Assembly: GCA_963772265.1 (NCBI GenBank)
Contig: CAVYWS010000003.1
Coordinates: 186,001-250,000 of the forward strand
Source: Mayfieldus sp963772265
Lineage (GTDB): Bacteria; Actinomycetota; Thermoleophilia; Solirubrobacterales; 70-9
Direction of reading: 5' to 3'
DNA length: 64,000 nt
Numbering within the stretch: position 1 is the stretch's first letter; each line of letters starts with the position of its first letter. The notes below the pieces were generated by a model. That model was given only the letters and a program-made list of their open reading frames with translations, did not search any database and was not told the origin of the DNA. Below are positions 17,662 to 26,809 of the stretch, piece by piece. A program made the translations under genes and the position numbers.

Positions 17662-18663
17662 GTATCCCGCACCCCACTCCACGCCGGCCCGACCTGGCCT
17701 GAGAGCGGTCCCGCCGCAACGAGGGCGCCGGTCGCGTCGATGCGCAGCGGGAGCTGCGGCAGGGGACGCCCGGCGGGGCCGAATATGCGCCGACCGCCGC
17801 GCAGGACGTCGAAGGTCGAGTAGTGACAGGGGCAGACGAGCGCCGGGCCCGGCTCCTTGGCCGGGTAGATCGGATTGCGGAACAGGTTCACCGCGCATCC
17901 CGCGTGAGTGCAGATCTTCGAAAAGGCGAGCAGCCCCTCGCGGCGCCCATCCTGCACGCTCGGGCGGCAGCTCCAGCCGGGCCGCATCGACCCGGACGAC
18001 GACCACCGGGGAGCCGAACCGGCGCGGGTCCGAGCCCTCGGCGAAGGCCGTCAGGAAGCTGCCCACGTCGAGCACGTCGGCCTGGACCGGAAGCCCGTTC
18101 TCGTCCACGAGCCTGACGCCGTCCTGCCATGACGAGGCGAAGACCTCGCTGCCGACACCGGGGCCCAGCGAGGCGAGCGGGGTCACCGCCGCCGCGCCGA
18201 GGGCCACCCCGGCGGCGCCTCCGGCGCCGAGCAGGAGCCGGCGCCGGGTGATGCCCTCGCCTGCCCGCGCCGCGGTCCGTGCGGTCGCTTGTCCTTCGGC
18301 CTCCCCGGAGGCCTCCGCCCCGCCTGCAACCGCGAAGGGCGGTCGCTCCTCGCTCGCCTCCTCCTGGGGCACCAGCTCCTTGCCGGCGACTATCGCCGCG
18401 GCTCCGAGCAGACCGAGTGCGGCCCCGATCGAGATTCCCAGCAGCTGAGTGTCGGCGCTGACCGCATAGACGACGATGAACGCGACCGCGGCGATGGAGC
18501 CGGTGAGGATCAGCGCCAGGACCAGCCCTTCGCGGCCAGGCGTCGCTGGAAGCTCGCGCGAGGTCCGCTCCCCGCCTCGTCGCCGGCGCCCGAGAACGAG
18601 CAGCACGAGGGCGACCAGGCCGCGGCCAGCCCAGCGCAGGACCGCGATCACGCGGCCGATCAC
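17658..18663 (-). CDS. qcrA: Rieske iron-sulfur subunit of bc1 complex (frameshifted)
   Basis: Corrected length is about 334 residues. N-terminal membrane helices (LVLALILTGSIAAVAFIVVY and a second) are followed by RRRLLLGAGGAAG and the Rieske domain. The [2Fe-2S] ligands lie in CTHAGC and CPCHYSTFD. An extra base in the CCCC run at 17934-17937 breaks the frame just before LLAFSKICTHAGC; the cluster-binding part ends at the TGA at 17658. The GTG start overlaps the qcrC stop as GTGA. It accepts electrons from quinol in the bc1 part of the respiratory chain. Confidence 0.9.
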
Positions 18664-19499
18664 GACTTCCGCCCCTGGCCGCCCTGCGGCGCGCCCGCTG
18701 ACGGGCCCGCCTCCCCGTCCGCGCCCCGCTCCCCGATCAGCCGCGTCACGAGCAGCAGCGCGACGACGGCGAGCGCCCAGGCTGCGAGCCCCTCCGGAAC
18801 CGGGCCGATGTGCCCGATCCCCCAGCCTCCCCGATCGTCCGGGCTCTGGGTCAACTGGACGTAGCGGATGATCGAGTCGAGCTGCTCGTCGCTGATCTGC
18901 CGGGGGCCGAAGGCCGGCATCAGGAACGGCCCGATGCGCACCGCCTCGGCCACCTGGACCGGGGTCGCCTCGCCCAGCGGCGGAGCGTAGCCGCCGATCG
19001 CCACGCCGCCCTTGCCGCTGATCGCATGACAGCCCGCACAGCTCGAGGTGAAGAGCTGCATCCCTTCGCTCCTCGAGCCCCGCTGTGGGTCGACCCGTGG
19101 AATCCCCGGCCCGCCGAGCGAGCCGACGTAGGCGACCAGGGCGCGAATCTGGCCGTTCGGATAGCGCGGCTGGGCCCTCAGAGGCTGCTCCCCGGGCTGC
19201 CCCTGCAAGGGCATCCTGCCGGTGCGCAGATAGAAGTCGGCGGCGCCGGCGCCCGCCCCCCGAAGCGTCGGGCCCTGACCGCCGACGCCGCGGGCGTCGA
19301 AGCCGTGGCAGGACGAACAGGACTCCTCGAACAGGCGCCGGCCTCGCTCGATCAGCGCCGATTCGGACGCGGCAGCGGTTCGCGGCGAAGCTGCCGGTTG
19401 GCCGGCGGCGAGGTCCGCGAGCCGGGTGAGGGGCACGGCGGCGGAGATCGCCGCCAGCGCGAGCAGAAAGCAGCGCCTGACCCGGCTAGCGCGCCGCAC
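18660..19499 (-). CDS. qcrC: dihaem cytochrome c subunit of bc1 complex
   Basis: A 279-residue protein with an N-terminal export/anchor segment, two CXXCH haem sites (CSSCH and CAGCH), Met-bearing segments (LMPAFGPRQIS) and a C-terminal membrane helix (AAWALAVVALLLVTRLIG). This matches actinobacterial QcrC, which passes electrons straight to the aa3 oxidase. The GTG start at 19499 lies inside the 3' end of ctaG (14-base overlap), so translation is probably coupled. Confidence 0.9.
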   Translation of the reverse strand: MRRASRVRRCFLLALAAISAAVPLTRLADLAAGQPAASPRTAAASESALIERGRRLFEESCSSCHGFDARGVGGQGPTLRGAGAGAADFYLRTGRMPLQGQPGEQPLRAQPRYPNGQIRALVAYVGSLGGPGIPRVDPQRGSRSEGMQLFTSSCAGCHAISGKGGVAIGGYAPPLGEATPVQVAEAVRIGPFLMPAFGPRQISDEQLDSIIRYVQLTQSPDDRGGWGIGHIGPVPEGLAAWALAVVALLLVTRLIGERGADGEAGPSAGAPQGGQGRKS

Positions 19500-20183
19500 C
19501 GAGTGCCTCCCTGCGCCTCGTCGTCGCCTCCTCGGCGACCAGCCAGCGCCAAAAGAGCACACCGGCCGCCAGCGCCAGCGGCATCGACCCGGCCATCATC
19601 GCCGCGCCGGCGCTGCCGTGTCCCTGCGCCATCAAATAGACGCCGCTGACGTCCATCGCCGGCATCGCGGTGAGCAGATAGGCCGCGCGCACGGGGCGCC
19701 GGGGCGCGGCATCGGGTCGATCCCGATCGTGCAGTCCCAGAACAGCAGCGCCGTGATCAGGAACAACCCATGCTCGAGCGCGTGCAGAATCGGATCGCTG
19801 AGGGCGGCCTCGAACAGCGGCGTGACGTGGAACGCGAGCTGGACCGCAACGAACGCCAGCCATGCGACGGGCAGGGTGGCCAGGGCGCGCACCGGTCGGC
19901 TCGCGAACAGAAGCGACAAGGACCGGGCTTGATCGCGTGGAAGCGCACGCAGCGCAAGCGTCACCGGCGCCCCGAGAACGAGCAGTGGAGCCGCCGCGCA
20001 GACGATCAGCGCGTGCGCCGCCATGTGGCGGGCAAGTGGCTCGTCGCCGAGGGCGGCTGCAGCGGCCAGCGCCACCAGCCCGGAAATGAAGCAGGCGCTC
20101 CGCCGCAAGGGCCAGCGGCTGCGGGCCGCCCCGATCGCGTAGAGGGCGCCCAGCGGCAGCACGACAAGCACGGCGTCAAGCAC
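19486..20183 (-). CDS. ctaG: CtaG-type cytochrome c oxidase assembly membrane protein (frameshifted)
   Basis: Multi-pass membrane protein of the caa3_CtaG family: HMAAHALIVCAAAPLLVLGA, then ILHALEHGLFLITALLFWD and, in the second frame, PVRAAYLLTAMPAMDVSGVY. The family assists copper delivery or assembly of cytochrome oxidase. A C appears to be missing from the homopolymer at about 19693-19696, splitting the gene; corrected length is about 232 residues. The GTG start overlaps the upstream membrane-protein gene by 8 bases. Confidence 0.82.
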
Positions 20184-20553
20184 GGCTTCCTCGCTTCCTC
20201 CCCGGCGCCGCGCCGGCGCGGCGCATCGCCCGCAGCTCCCGCAGCAGCGCGCCGACGCCGAAGGCTGTGATCTCGCCCCCGATCAATGCGAGCCACAATC
20301 CTGCCGTGGCTCCGACCAGCGCCACCGATACCCCGATCGCGATCAGGACGGTTCCGACGCTGGAGTCGCTGATCAGGCGCGGCTCCCAATCCGATCCCGG
20401 CCGCAACCAGGCGTAGGCGGCCGCCGCGATCGCCGGTGCCCCTCCGCCGAAAAGCAGCACGGGCGTTGCGTCGCCCGGTGACCACAGCGCCAGCATCGCC
20501 GCGAGGATCGTGATCCAAACGCCCCATGCGAGCAGGAACGGCCCCGGCTTCAT
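20176..20553 (-). CDS. membrane protein between ctaD and ctaG
   Basis: A 125-residue protein with about four hydrophobic helices (FLLAWGVWITILAAMLAL, VLLFGGGAPAIAAAAYAW, GTVLIAIGVSVALVGATAG, LALIGGEITAFGVGALL) and a basic C-terminus. Its start overlaps the ctaD stop as ATGA. By position it could be a small oxidase subunit analogous to CtaF, but I cannot identify it from motifs. Confidence 0.65.
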   Translation of the reverse strand: MKPGPFLLAWGVWITILAAMLALWSPGDATPVLLFGGGAPAIAAAAYAWLRPGSDWEPRLISDSSVGTVLIAIGVSVALVGATAGLWLALIGGEITAFGVGALLRELRAMRRAGAAPGRKRGSRA

Positions 20554-22180
20554 TCTCCGCTGCCCTCCTGGCGCAGGTCGAGCAGCGGCGCATAGGAGCG
20601 GATCTCGGGAAGCGAGCCGAAGTTGTGGCGCGGCGGCGGCGACGCCGACCACCATTCCAGCGACTGGCCCTCCCACGGATTGGGGTCGGCGGGCTGGCGA
20701 CGGCGCAGCGAGACGACGACGTTGGCGATGAAGACGCAGATCGCAATCGCGATCACCGCGGCCCCGATCGAGGAGAGCAGGTTGAGGTCGCCGAGGTTGG
20801 AGGGATAGTCGGCGACACGGCGCTGCATGCCGTCGAAGCCGAGGAAGAACATCGGGAAGAAGGTCAGGTTGGCGCCGAGGACCAGGAGCCAGAAGTGCAG
20901 CCTTCCGAGCCCCTCGCGGAGCATCGCTCCGGTCACCTTCGGAAACCAGAAGTAGACGCCGGCGAAGAAACCGAAGAGGCTGCCCGCGAACAGCGTGTAG
21001 TGGAAGTGGGCGACGACGAAGAAGCTGTCGTGCACGTGGTAGTCCAGCGGCGGCGAGGCGACGATGATCCCGGTCAACCCGCCGACCAGGAACTGGAGGA
21101 TGAAGCCGACCGCGAACAGCATCGGCGTCCGCAGCAGGATCGATCCCCCGATCATCGTCGCGATCAGGTCGAAGTACTCGATTCCGGCCGGGACGGCCAG
21201 CAGATGCGAGGTGAGTGAGAAGTACTGGTTCTGGACCCCGCCGGTGGTGAACATGTGGTGGGCCCAGACGGCCATCGAGAGGCCGGTGAAGACGATCAGC
21301 GAGCCGACCAGGAACGGGTAGCCGAAGAAGCGCCGCCGCGAGAACGTCGAGACGACCTCTGCGACCGCGCCGAGGAACGGGAAGAACATCACGTAGACGA
21401 CGGGGTGGCCGTAGAACCAGAACAGGTGCTGGTAGACGAGCGGCCCTCCGGGGCTGTCGAAGATGCCCCCGATGTGGCGGTCGGCGAGCAGCAGAGCCAT
21501 CGCGACGACCAGGACCGGGAAGCTGCCGACGACCATCAGCGCGGTCACGAGCGACGTCCAGGTGAAGACCGGAAGCCGCATCATCGACATCCCCGGCGCC
21601 CGCAGGCGGACGATCGTGGCGATGATCGAGACCGCCATCAGGGTGACTCCGGCGGTGGCGAGGATCACGCCGATGATCCAGAGGTCCATTCCGGTGCCGG
21701 GCGTGGCCGAGCTGCCCGACGAGCGGGGTAGAAGGCGGTCCACCCCGCCCGGCCCGCCCCCCCGTCGGTGAGAAAGCCGGAGTACATGGTGAGCCCGCCG
21801 CTGACCAACATCCAGAAGCCGGCGAGGGGCAGTCGCGGCAGCGCGATCTCTGCGGCGCCGACCTGCAGCGGGACCAGATAGAGGGCCAGGGCCAGCGCCG
21901 TCGGAGCCAGGAAGAGGTAGATCATCCCCGAGCCGTGGATCGTGAAGAGCTGGTTGTAGGTGTCGTCCGAGATCACCTGCAGCCCGGGCTGGGCCAGCTC
22001 GGCCCGCATCAGCAGCGCCAGCACGCCGCTGGCGATGAAGAAGGCGAAGGCGGCGACGGCGACCTTGGCGGCGGTGCGCTTGTGGTCGGTCGAGGCAATC
22101 CAGGCCAGCGCGGTCGGGGGCGCGTCTGGGACCATCGCCCCGCTGGGCCGCAGCGACGGCTGAGGCGAGACCGTGCTCAT
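20550..22180 (-). CDS. ctaD: cytochrome c oxidase subunit I (frameshifted)
   Basis: Haem-copper oxidase catalytic subunit, about 543 residues once corrected. Landmarks: FTIHGSGMIYLFLAP (haem a), FYGHPVVYVMFFPFLG (CuB His with the cross-linking Tyr), WAHHMFTTG (two CuB His) and HDSFFVVAHFHYTLFAG (both haem His). A base is missing near 21719-21725, after AGWTAFYP; the C-terminal frame resumes with SSGSSATPGTGMDLW. The helix-VI motif is GHPVVY, lacking the Glu of the A1-type XGHPEV motif. Start ATG 22180 overlaps the ctaC stop (ATGA). Confidence 0.92.
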
Positions 22181-22845
22181 CGCAGTGGCTTGCCCGCCTG
22201 GCCCGGGCCCCCGGCGGGATTCCCGTTCTGGCGCTGAACCGCCAGCCAGCGCTCGAAGTCACCCTCCCCCAGCACCAGGACCCGGAACCGCATGTCGGAG
22301 TGCAGAAGCCCGCAGAACTCGGCGCACTCGCCGGCGTGGCCGCCCGGCTGGTCGAAGACGAGGTCGAAGCGGTTGACGCGATCGGGGAAGGCGTCGCGCT
22401 TGAACCGCTCCGACGGGATCCAGAAGGCGTGGATGACGTCGCGTGAGGTGAGCGAGAAGGCGATCGTCCGGCCGGCCGGCACGCCGAGCACCGGCTCGTC
22501 ATTGGAGTTGCCGATCACCGTCACCCCCTTGCGCGGATAGTCGAAGCGCCAGCCCCACTGGAACGCGGTCACCTTCACCTGCAGCGATCCTCGGGGGGTC
22601 GCATCGACCTTCGTCTCGGTGCTGAACGTGGCGGCCAGGACCGCTGCGACGATCACGGCGATGGCGAGCGCCGTCAGCCCCTCGACCAGGTGCGCCTCCG
22701 AGCGGCGGGAGGGCGCGGGAGAGCGGGAGCGCCGGTAGCGCCAGAGAGCCCAGAGAACGGTGCCGAAGACGATCGCCGTGATCGCGATTGCGACGGCAAC
22801 GTAAAGCGAGAAGAGCCCCGAGAACTCGTCTCGCGTATCGGTCAA
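22177..22845 (-). CDS. ctaC: cytochrome c oxidase subunit II
   Basis: About 222 residues. Two membrane helices (LYVAVAIAITAIVFGTVLW and LTALAIAVIVAAVLAAT) are followed by the CuA domain: FQWGWRFDYP, DVIHAFWIPSERFK and GECAEFCGLLHSDMRF, with the Cys-Glu-Phe-Cys, His and Met ligands. It takes electrons from cytochrome c (QcrC) to subunit I. TTG 22845 is chosen because GGGAGAG lies 6-8 bases upstream; ATG 23013, close behind a stress-type promoter, would add 56 low-complexity residues. Confidence 0.88.
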   Translation of the reverse strand: MTDTRDEFSGLFSLYVAVAIAITAIVFGTVLWALWRYRRSRSPAPSRRSEAHLVEGLTALAIAVIVAAVLAATFSTETKVDATPRGSLQVKVTAFQWGWRFDYPRKGVTVIGNSNDEPVLGVPAGRTIAFSLTSRDVIHAFWIPSERFKRDAFPDRVNRFDLVFDQPGGHAGECAEFCGLLHSDMRFRVLVLGEGDFERWLAVQRQNGNPAGGPGQAGKPLR

Positions 22846-23023
22846 CGCGCGAGTCTCTCCCGGCTCATGCGACCCCGGCCCCGGCGCGATTCGGATCCCG
22901 GCTGCGCCCCGGGCGCCGATGTCAGCGTCCTGACAGCCGAGGTCCCCAGCCTTCGCCCCGACGCTCGCGCCAGCCCCGGACGGGGTCGCTTTCCGTGCCT
23001 GACCCGTGCCCATTTCCGTGAAC

Positions 23024-23049
23024 CTACCCCCGTCGGAAGCACCGGAAAC
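23024..23049 (-). promoter_or_regulatory. candidate SigB/F-type promoter (cta-qcr operon)
   Basis: On the minus strand: GTTT, 16 bases, GGGTAG, in the 216-base gap (22846-23061) between the GH15 gene and ctaC. It is the only promoter-like signal I found there. It would give either a leader of about 170 nt before TTG 22845 or a nearly leaderless message from ATG 23013. Confidence 0.45.
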
Positions 23050-23061
23050 TCGGCCGCGGTC

Positions 23062-24853
23062 CTAGTCGGCGTCGGCGTCCTCGGCCCCGCAGCCGAGCGC
23101 GGCGAACTCGAGCAGCAGGGCATGGACGAAAGCCTGCGGCAGGTTGCCGCGCATCTGCCGCTGGCGGACGTCGAACTCCTCCGAATGCAGGCCTGGGGTG
23201 CCGCAGGCAGCCCGGTTTCGCTCGAACCAGCGGCCCGCACGCCAGCTATCGCCCTGCTGGCGCCAGGCCAAGGCCATCCAGAAGCCGCAGAGCAGGAAGG
23301 CGCCCTCGGCCTCGCCCAGGGGCCTCTCGTCGATGCGGTAGCGGTAGGCGTAGCCATCCTCGGTCAACTCCTCCTCCATCGCCTGCAGGGTGGCGATCGT
23401 GCGTGGGTCCTGAGGCGGGATCGCGCCGCGAATCGAGGCCAGCAGAAGCGACGCGTCAAGACGGGGATCGTCGGGCGCCCGCTGCCAGCGCCCGGAGGGA
23501 TGCACCGCCCCGCGGCCCGCCTCGGCGATCATCGTGTCGGCGAGCGAAGTCCAGCGAGCGGCGTGGCGCCCGGCGGCCTTGCGCTCGCTGACCGCCCGCA
23601 GGCCGGCGGCGCAGATCAGACGGCTGTGTGTCCAATGGGCAGGCTCTATCTCCCAGACTCCGGATTCCTTCTCCCCCCAGCGCCGGCCGATTGCGTCGGC
23701 CGCGACCTCCACCGCCCGCCAGCCATCGGCGTCGAGATGGTCGTGACGATCCGCGGCGGCGAACAGCAGCAGGGCCTCTCCGAAGGCGTCGAGCTGAAAC
23801 TGGTCCCTGACCCGGTTGCCGATCGTGTCGCTTCCACCTGGATAGCCCGGCAGGTCGAGCTGCCTCTCCGCGGGGACCTCGCCGCCCCTGGAGGTGTAGG
23901 CGGGGCTCAGGTTCGCCCCGTCGGCGAGCAGCCGCTCCCCGACGAACCGGACCGCGTCGTCCATCAGGCGGTGGGGACCAGCTCGCGCGACGGCCTGCCC
24001 CGCGTAGCACTGGTCGCGGATCCAGACGTAGCGGTAGTCGTAGTTGCGGCCGCTGCGTGCCCGCTCCGGCAGAGAGGTGGTGGCGGCGGCGACCATCCCC
24101 CCTCCTGCGGTCGTCAACCCCGACAGCACCGCGTAGGAGTGGCGGGCGTCGCGCCGGGCAATGGTCCGATCGAGCTTTGGCACCCTCCCGCCCCATTCCG
24201 ATTCGGTCGCTGTCCAGGCGCGACCGGGTTCGACCTCCTCCGGCGCCTCGTTCGCGTCGAGAATCAGGACCAGGTCGCGGTGCTCGCCTTCGGGCACCTC
24301 GAAGCCCTGCCTTCAGCGCGTGCCCACGGTGCCCATCGGGAGACTGCTTCGCCTCCGCGGCGCCGCTCCAACGGGCGTGGGCGGCACCCAGCCGACCGGT
24401 CCAGGCTCCGTCGTCGGAGCGGCGAAGCTCACGCACCGCGGTTGCGCCGAACCCGCTGCGGAGGTTGAGGACGACGCGCACGCGGGCGTCGCCCGCCACA
24501 GCCACGATCCGGCGCAGGATCACAGCCCTGTCGCGCTGCGCCGGCAGCGCCAGCGCCTCCCTGCACTCGATCACTCCGTCGGCGCTGACCCAGCGGCTGC
24601 GCCAGATCAGGCTCCCCGGCTCATAGAACCCGCCCCAGACGAACCTCGCCTCCGGGGTGACCGCGTAGCCGCCCAACCCTCCGATCAGCGAGGAGAAGAC
24701 GCCGTCGTCGTCCCAGCCGGGAAAGCACATCCAGACGAAGTCGCCGCGGGGGCCGACGAGCACGCCGCGCTCGCCGTCGGCGAGAAAGGCGTAGTCGCGC
24801 AGGACGGTCGGGTGGGCGAGGCCCGGCTGAAGCTCGAGATCCTCGCCGCTCAT
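23062..24853 (-). CDS. glycoside hydrolase family 15 protein (frameshifted)
   Basis: Glucoamylase/trehalase-type enzyme, about 597 residues. The N-terminal beta-domain begins PTVLRDYAFLADGERGVLV and FVWMCFPGWDDDGVF. The (alpha/alpha)6 barrel has NYDYRYVWIRDQCYAG, GVWEIEPAHWTHSRLICAAG (region of a catalytic Glu) and, near the end, EGAFLLCGFWMALAW. An extra G at about 24305-24307 splits it between ALKAG and FEVPEGEHRDLV. It probably hydrolyses alpha-glucans or trehalose in the cytoplasm (no signal peptide). The ATG overlaps the SDR stop (ATGA), so the pair is coupled. Confidence 0.85.
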
Positions 24854-25854
24854 CTGGCCAGGCGCGCCAGCGCCAAGCCGGCGGCGCCAGCGGCGGCGGC
24901 AAGTCCCGCGGCGATCTGCGGGCGGTGGGTCGTTGCCCAGAGCTGCAGGCTGCGGGTGCGCGCCTGGCCGTCGAAGCGGCCATGGGTGGAGGCCTCACGG
25001 GGAACCGGCTCGAAGAGGTTGTCCGGCCGGTCGGGGCTGACCGGCAGATCCTGGACCTGCTGCGAGTCGAACCCGTTGCGGGAGAGATACCAGTCGCCAA
25101 GGCGGGGGGCGAGCTTGTTTCCGACGATTGCCTTGACGGCGGGGAATCCGCAATACAGCTCCCGGCGGCGCTTGTGGGCGGCGTGGTAGATCGCCGACGC
25201 CGGGACCTCGGGCTGGTAGATCGGCGGCACCGGCTGCGGATGCCTGGGCAGCCTGGTGCGGCACCAGTTGAACTGCGGCGTGTTGACGGCGGGAAGCTGA
25301 ACCATCGTGATCCAAACATTGCTGCCGTTGTGCATGAGCTCGGTGCGGACCGAGTCGGTGAAGCCCCGCATTCCGAACTTGGCCCCGCAGTAGGCGGCCT
25401 GCAGCGGTATCGCACGGTAGGAGAGCGCTGATCCGACCTGGACCACCGTGCCCCGGTCACGGGGGACCATCCGCTTCAACGCCGCCATCGTCCCGTAGAC
25501 CGCGCCCAGGTAGGTGACCTGGGTGGCGCGGGTGAACTCCTCGGCGCTGATCTCGGTGAAGGGCGCGAAGATCGTCGCCATCGCGTCGTTTACCCAGACG
25601 TCGATGGCGCCGAAGCGGTCCTCGGCCTGCCGCGCGGCCTGCTCGACCTGGTCGGCGTAGGCGACATCGGTGGGGATCGGCAGGGCTTCGCCGCCGAGCG
25701 AGTCGACCTCGCTGCTCGCCTGCTCAAGTCCCTTTTCGTCGCGAGCGAGGAGGGCGACGCGAGCGCCGCGCCTGGCGAACTCGTGGGCCACCGCGCGGCC
25801 CACCCCCGCGGACGCTCCGGTGACAACCACCGATTCGGCTGATGCTCTGCCCAT
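24850..25854 (-). CDS. short-chain dehydrogenase with C-terminal membrane helix
   Basis: A 334-residue SDR. The NAD(P)-binding motif is VVVTGASAGVGRAVAHEFAR. The catalytic Ser is in VQVGSALSYR and Tyr/Lys in YCGAKFG; the structural Asn motif is altered (VNDAMAT). A roughly 80-residue C-terminal extension ends in a hydrophobic Ala-rich helix (AAGLAAAAGAAGLALARLA) that may anchor it to the membrane. Coupled by ATGA to the GH15 gene. Substrate unknown. A stress-type promoter candidate precedes it. Confidence 0.85.
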   Translation of the reverse strand: MGRASAESVVVTGASAGVGRAVAHEFARRGARVALLARDEKGLEQASSEVDSLGGEALPIPTDVAYADQVEQAARQAEDRFGAIDVWVNDAMATIFAPFTEISAEEFTRATQVTYLGAVYGTMAALKRMVPRDRGTVVQVGSALSYRAIPLQAAYCGAKFGMRGFTDSVRTELMHNGSNVWITMVQLPAVNTPQFNWCRTRLPRHPQPVPPIYQPEVPASAIYHAAHKRRRELYCGFPAVKAIVGNKLAPRLGDWYLSRNGFDSQQVQDLPVSPDRPDNLFEPVPREASTHGRFDGQARTRSLQLWATTHRPQIAAGLAAAAGAAGLALARLAR

Positions 25855-25908
25855 TGTTCCCCTTTCGATCCAAAGACCGGCGCGGCCGACTGCCCACCTG
25901 CACTCGGG

Positions 25909-25933
25909 CTACCCTCGCGCACGATCGCCAATC
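25909..25933 (-). promoter_or_regulatory. candidate SigB/F-type promoter (SDR-GH15)
   Basis: On the minus strand: GATT, 15 bases, GGGTAG, about 55 bases before the SDR ATG. The -35 is a weaker match (GATT for GTTT). Confidence 0.35.
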
Positions 25934-26010
25934 CGAGCTGTCGGATGAATGACCGGCGCCGAACTCGGGACGGGTGGCCCGGCCCCGCCCGGGGTAGACG
26001 GCTCCTCGAC

Positions 26011-26640
26011 GTGCAGTCCCGGTCCTCGCCAACCGATCGCGCCGCCGCCGGCGCCGAGCGCCTGCGGGCGGATGGAGTTCCCCCGGGATGGAGCCACAAC
26101 CCGACTTCGCCCTCGCGCCGCGGCCTGCTCGCGGCGCTGGCGGCGGCCGGCCTGCTGGTTTCGATCTACCTGACGCTCTACCAGTGGGACGCCTGGGGCG
26201 ACGTCTGGGACCCGTTCTTCGACTCCCGCAAAGTGCTCGACCTCACCGAACCGGTCCCCGACGCGCTGGCCGGCGTGCTCGCCTACGGCGGGGAGCTGGT
26301 CCTGCTGGCGCTGGGCGGCCGCGACCGCTGGCGCAGCCTTCCCTGGGCCTGCCTGGCGCTCGGGGCGATGCTGGCCGCAGGCGCCGTCATCTCGATCGGG
26401 CTGATCGTCGTGCAACCCACGGTCGCGGGATCCTGGTGCACCCTCTGCCTCGTCTCGGCCGCCCTCTCGCTGGGCCTTTTCGCGCTCGGGGCCGAAGAGG
26501 CGGTCGCCGCCTTGCAGCACGTGCGGCGGGCCCGTGACATGGGCGTCTCGCTCGGCGACGCCGTCTGGGGGCGCGCGGCCTTCGCCTCCGAACCGCTGCG
26601 TTCTGCCGCGCCCGATCGCGGTCGGTTGTCAGAAAACTGA
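26011..26640 (+). CDS. VKOR-like membrane protein
   Basis: About 209 residues with four to five membrane helices. It matches the vitamin K epoxide reductase fold as seen in actinobacteria: YLTLYQWDAWGDVWDPFFDS, PVPDALAGVLAYGGEL and the redox CXXC in GSWCTLCLVSAALS. Canonical VKORs use two cysteine pairs to re-oxidise disulfide-forming proteins; here only the CTLC pair is present. The start is uncertain. GTG 26011 lies 13 bases behind a GGGTAG and fits a leaderless message; the longer frame from 25945 looks non-coding. Confidence 0.75.
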   Translation: MQSRSSPTDRAAAGAERLRADGVPPGWSHNPTSPSRRGLLAALAAAGLLVSIYLTLYQWDAWGDVWDPFFDSRKVLDLTEPVPDALAGVLAYGGELVLLALGGRDRWRSLPWACLALGAMLAAGAVISIGLIVVQPTVAGSWCTLCLVSAALSLGLFALGAEEAVAALQHVRRARDMGVSLGDAVWGRAAFASEPLRSAAPDRGRLSEN

Positions 26641-26680
26641 CCGTCGAGGCGGATTCCCCCGGCCAACGGGGGCGGTGCTC

Positions 26681-26705
26681 GTTTCCCGGCCGCGGGCGCG
26701 GGTAG
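26681..26705 (+). promoter_or_regulatory. candidate SigB/F-type promoter (pyruvate oxidase operon)
   Basis: GTTT, 15 bases, GGGTAG: the best match in the window to GTTT-N15-GGGTAT. It lies 104 bases before the ATG of the thiamine-diphosphate enzyme, in the 169-base gap after the VKOR gene. Confidence 0.55.
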
Positions 26706-26809
26706 CCGCGCTTCGAGTTCCATCCCAGCCGCGGCGACAGAGCCACTCCGACGCCTGCGGTCAAATGAGCTCGGCAACAACCAGCTTCCGACGAGGAAAG
26801 GACCGCTGC

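Noticed and set aside
16291..18663. A single 790-residue frame that looks like a natural Rieske-cytochrome b fusion
   Set aside because: The Rieske cluster-binding residues (CTHAGC, CPCHYS) lie in a different frame. The apparent fusion comes from an extra base in a CCCC run at 17934-17937. The corrected genes overlap by the usual GTGA.
25973..25997. GGTG-N15-GGGTAG before the VKOR-like gene as a further SigB/F promoter
   Set aside because: The -35 matches the GTTT consensus at only two of four positions; mentioned only as support for the start codon.
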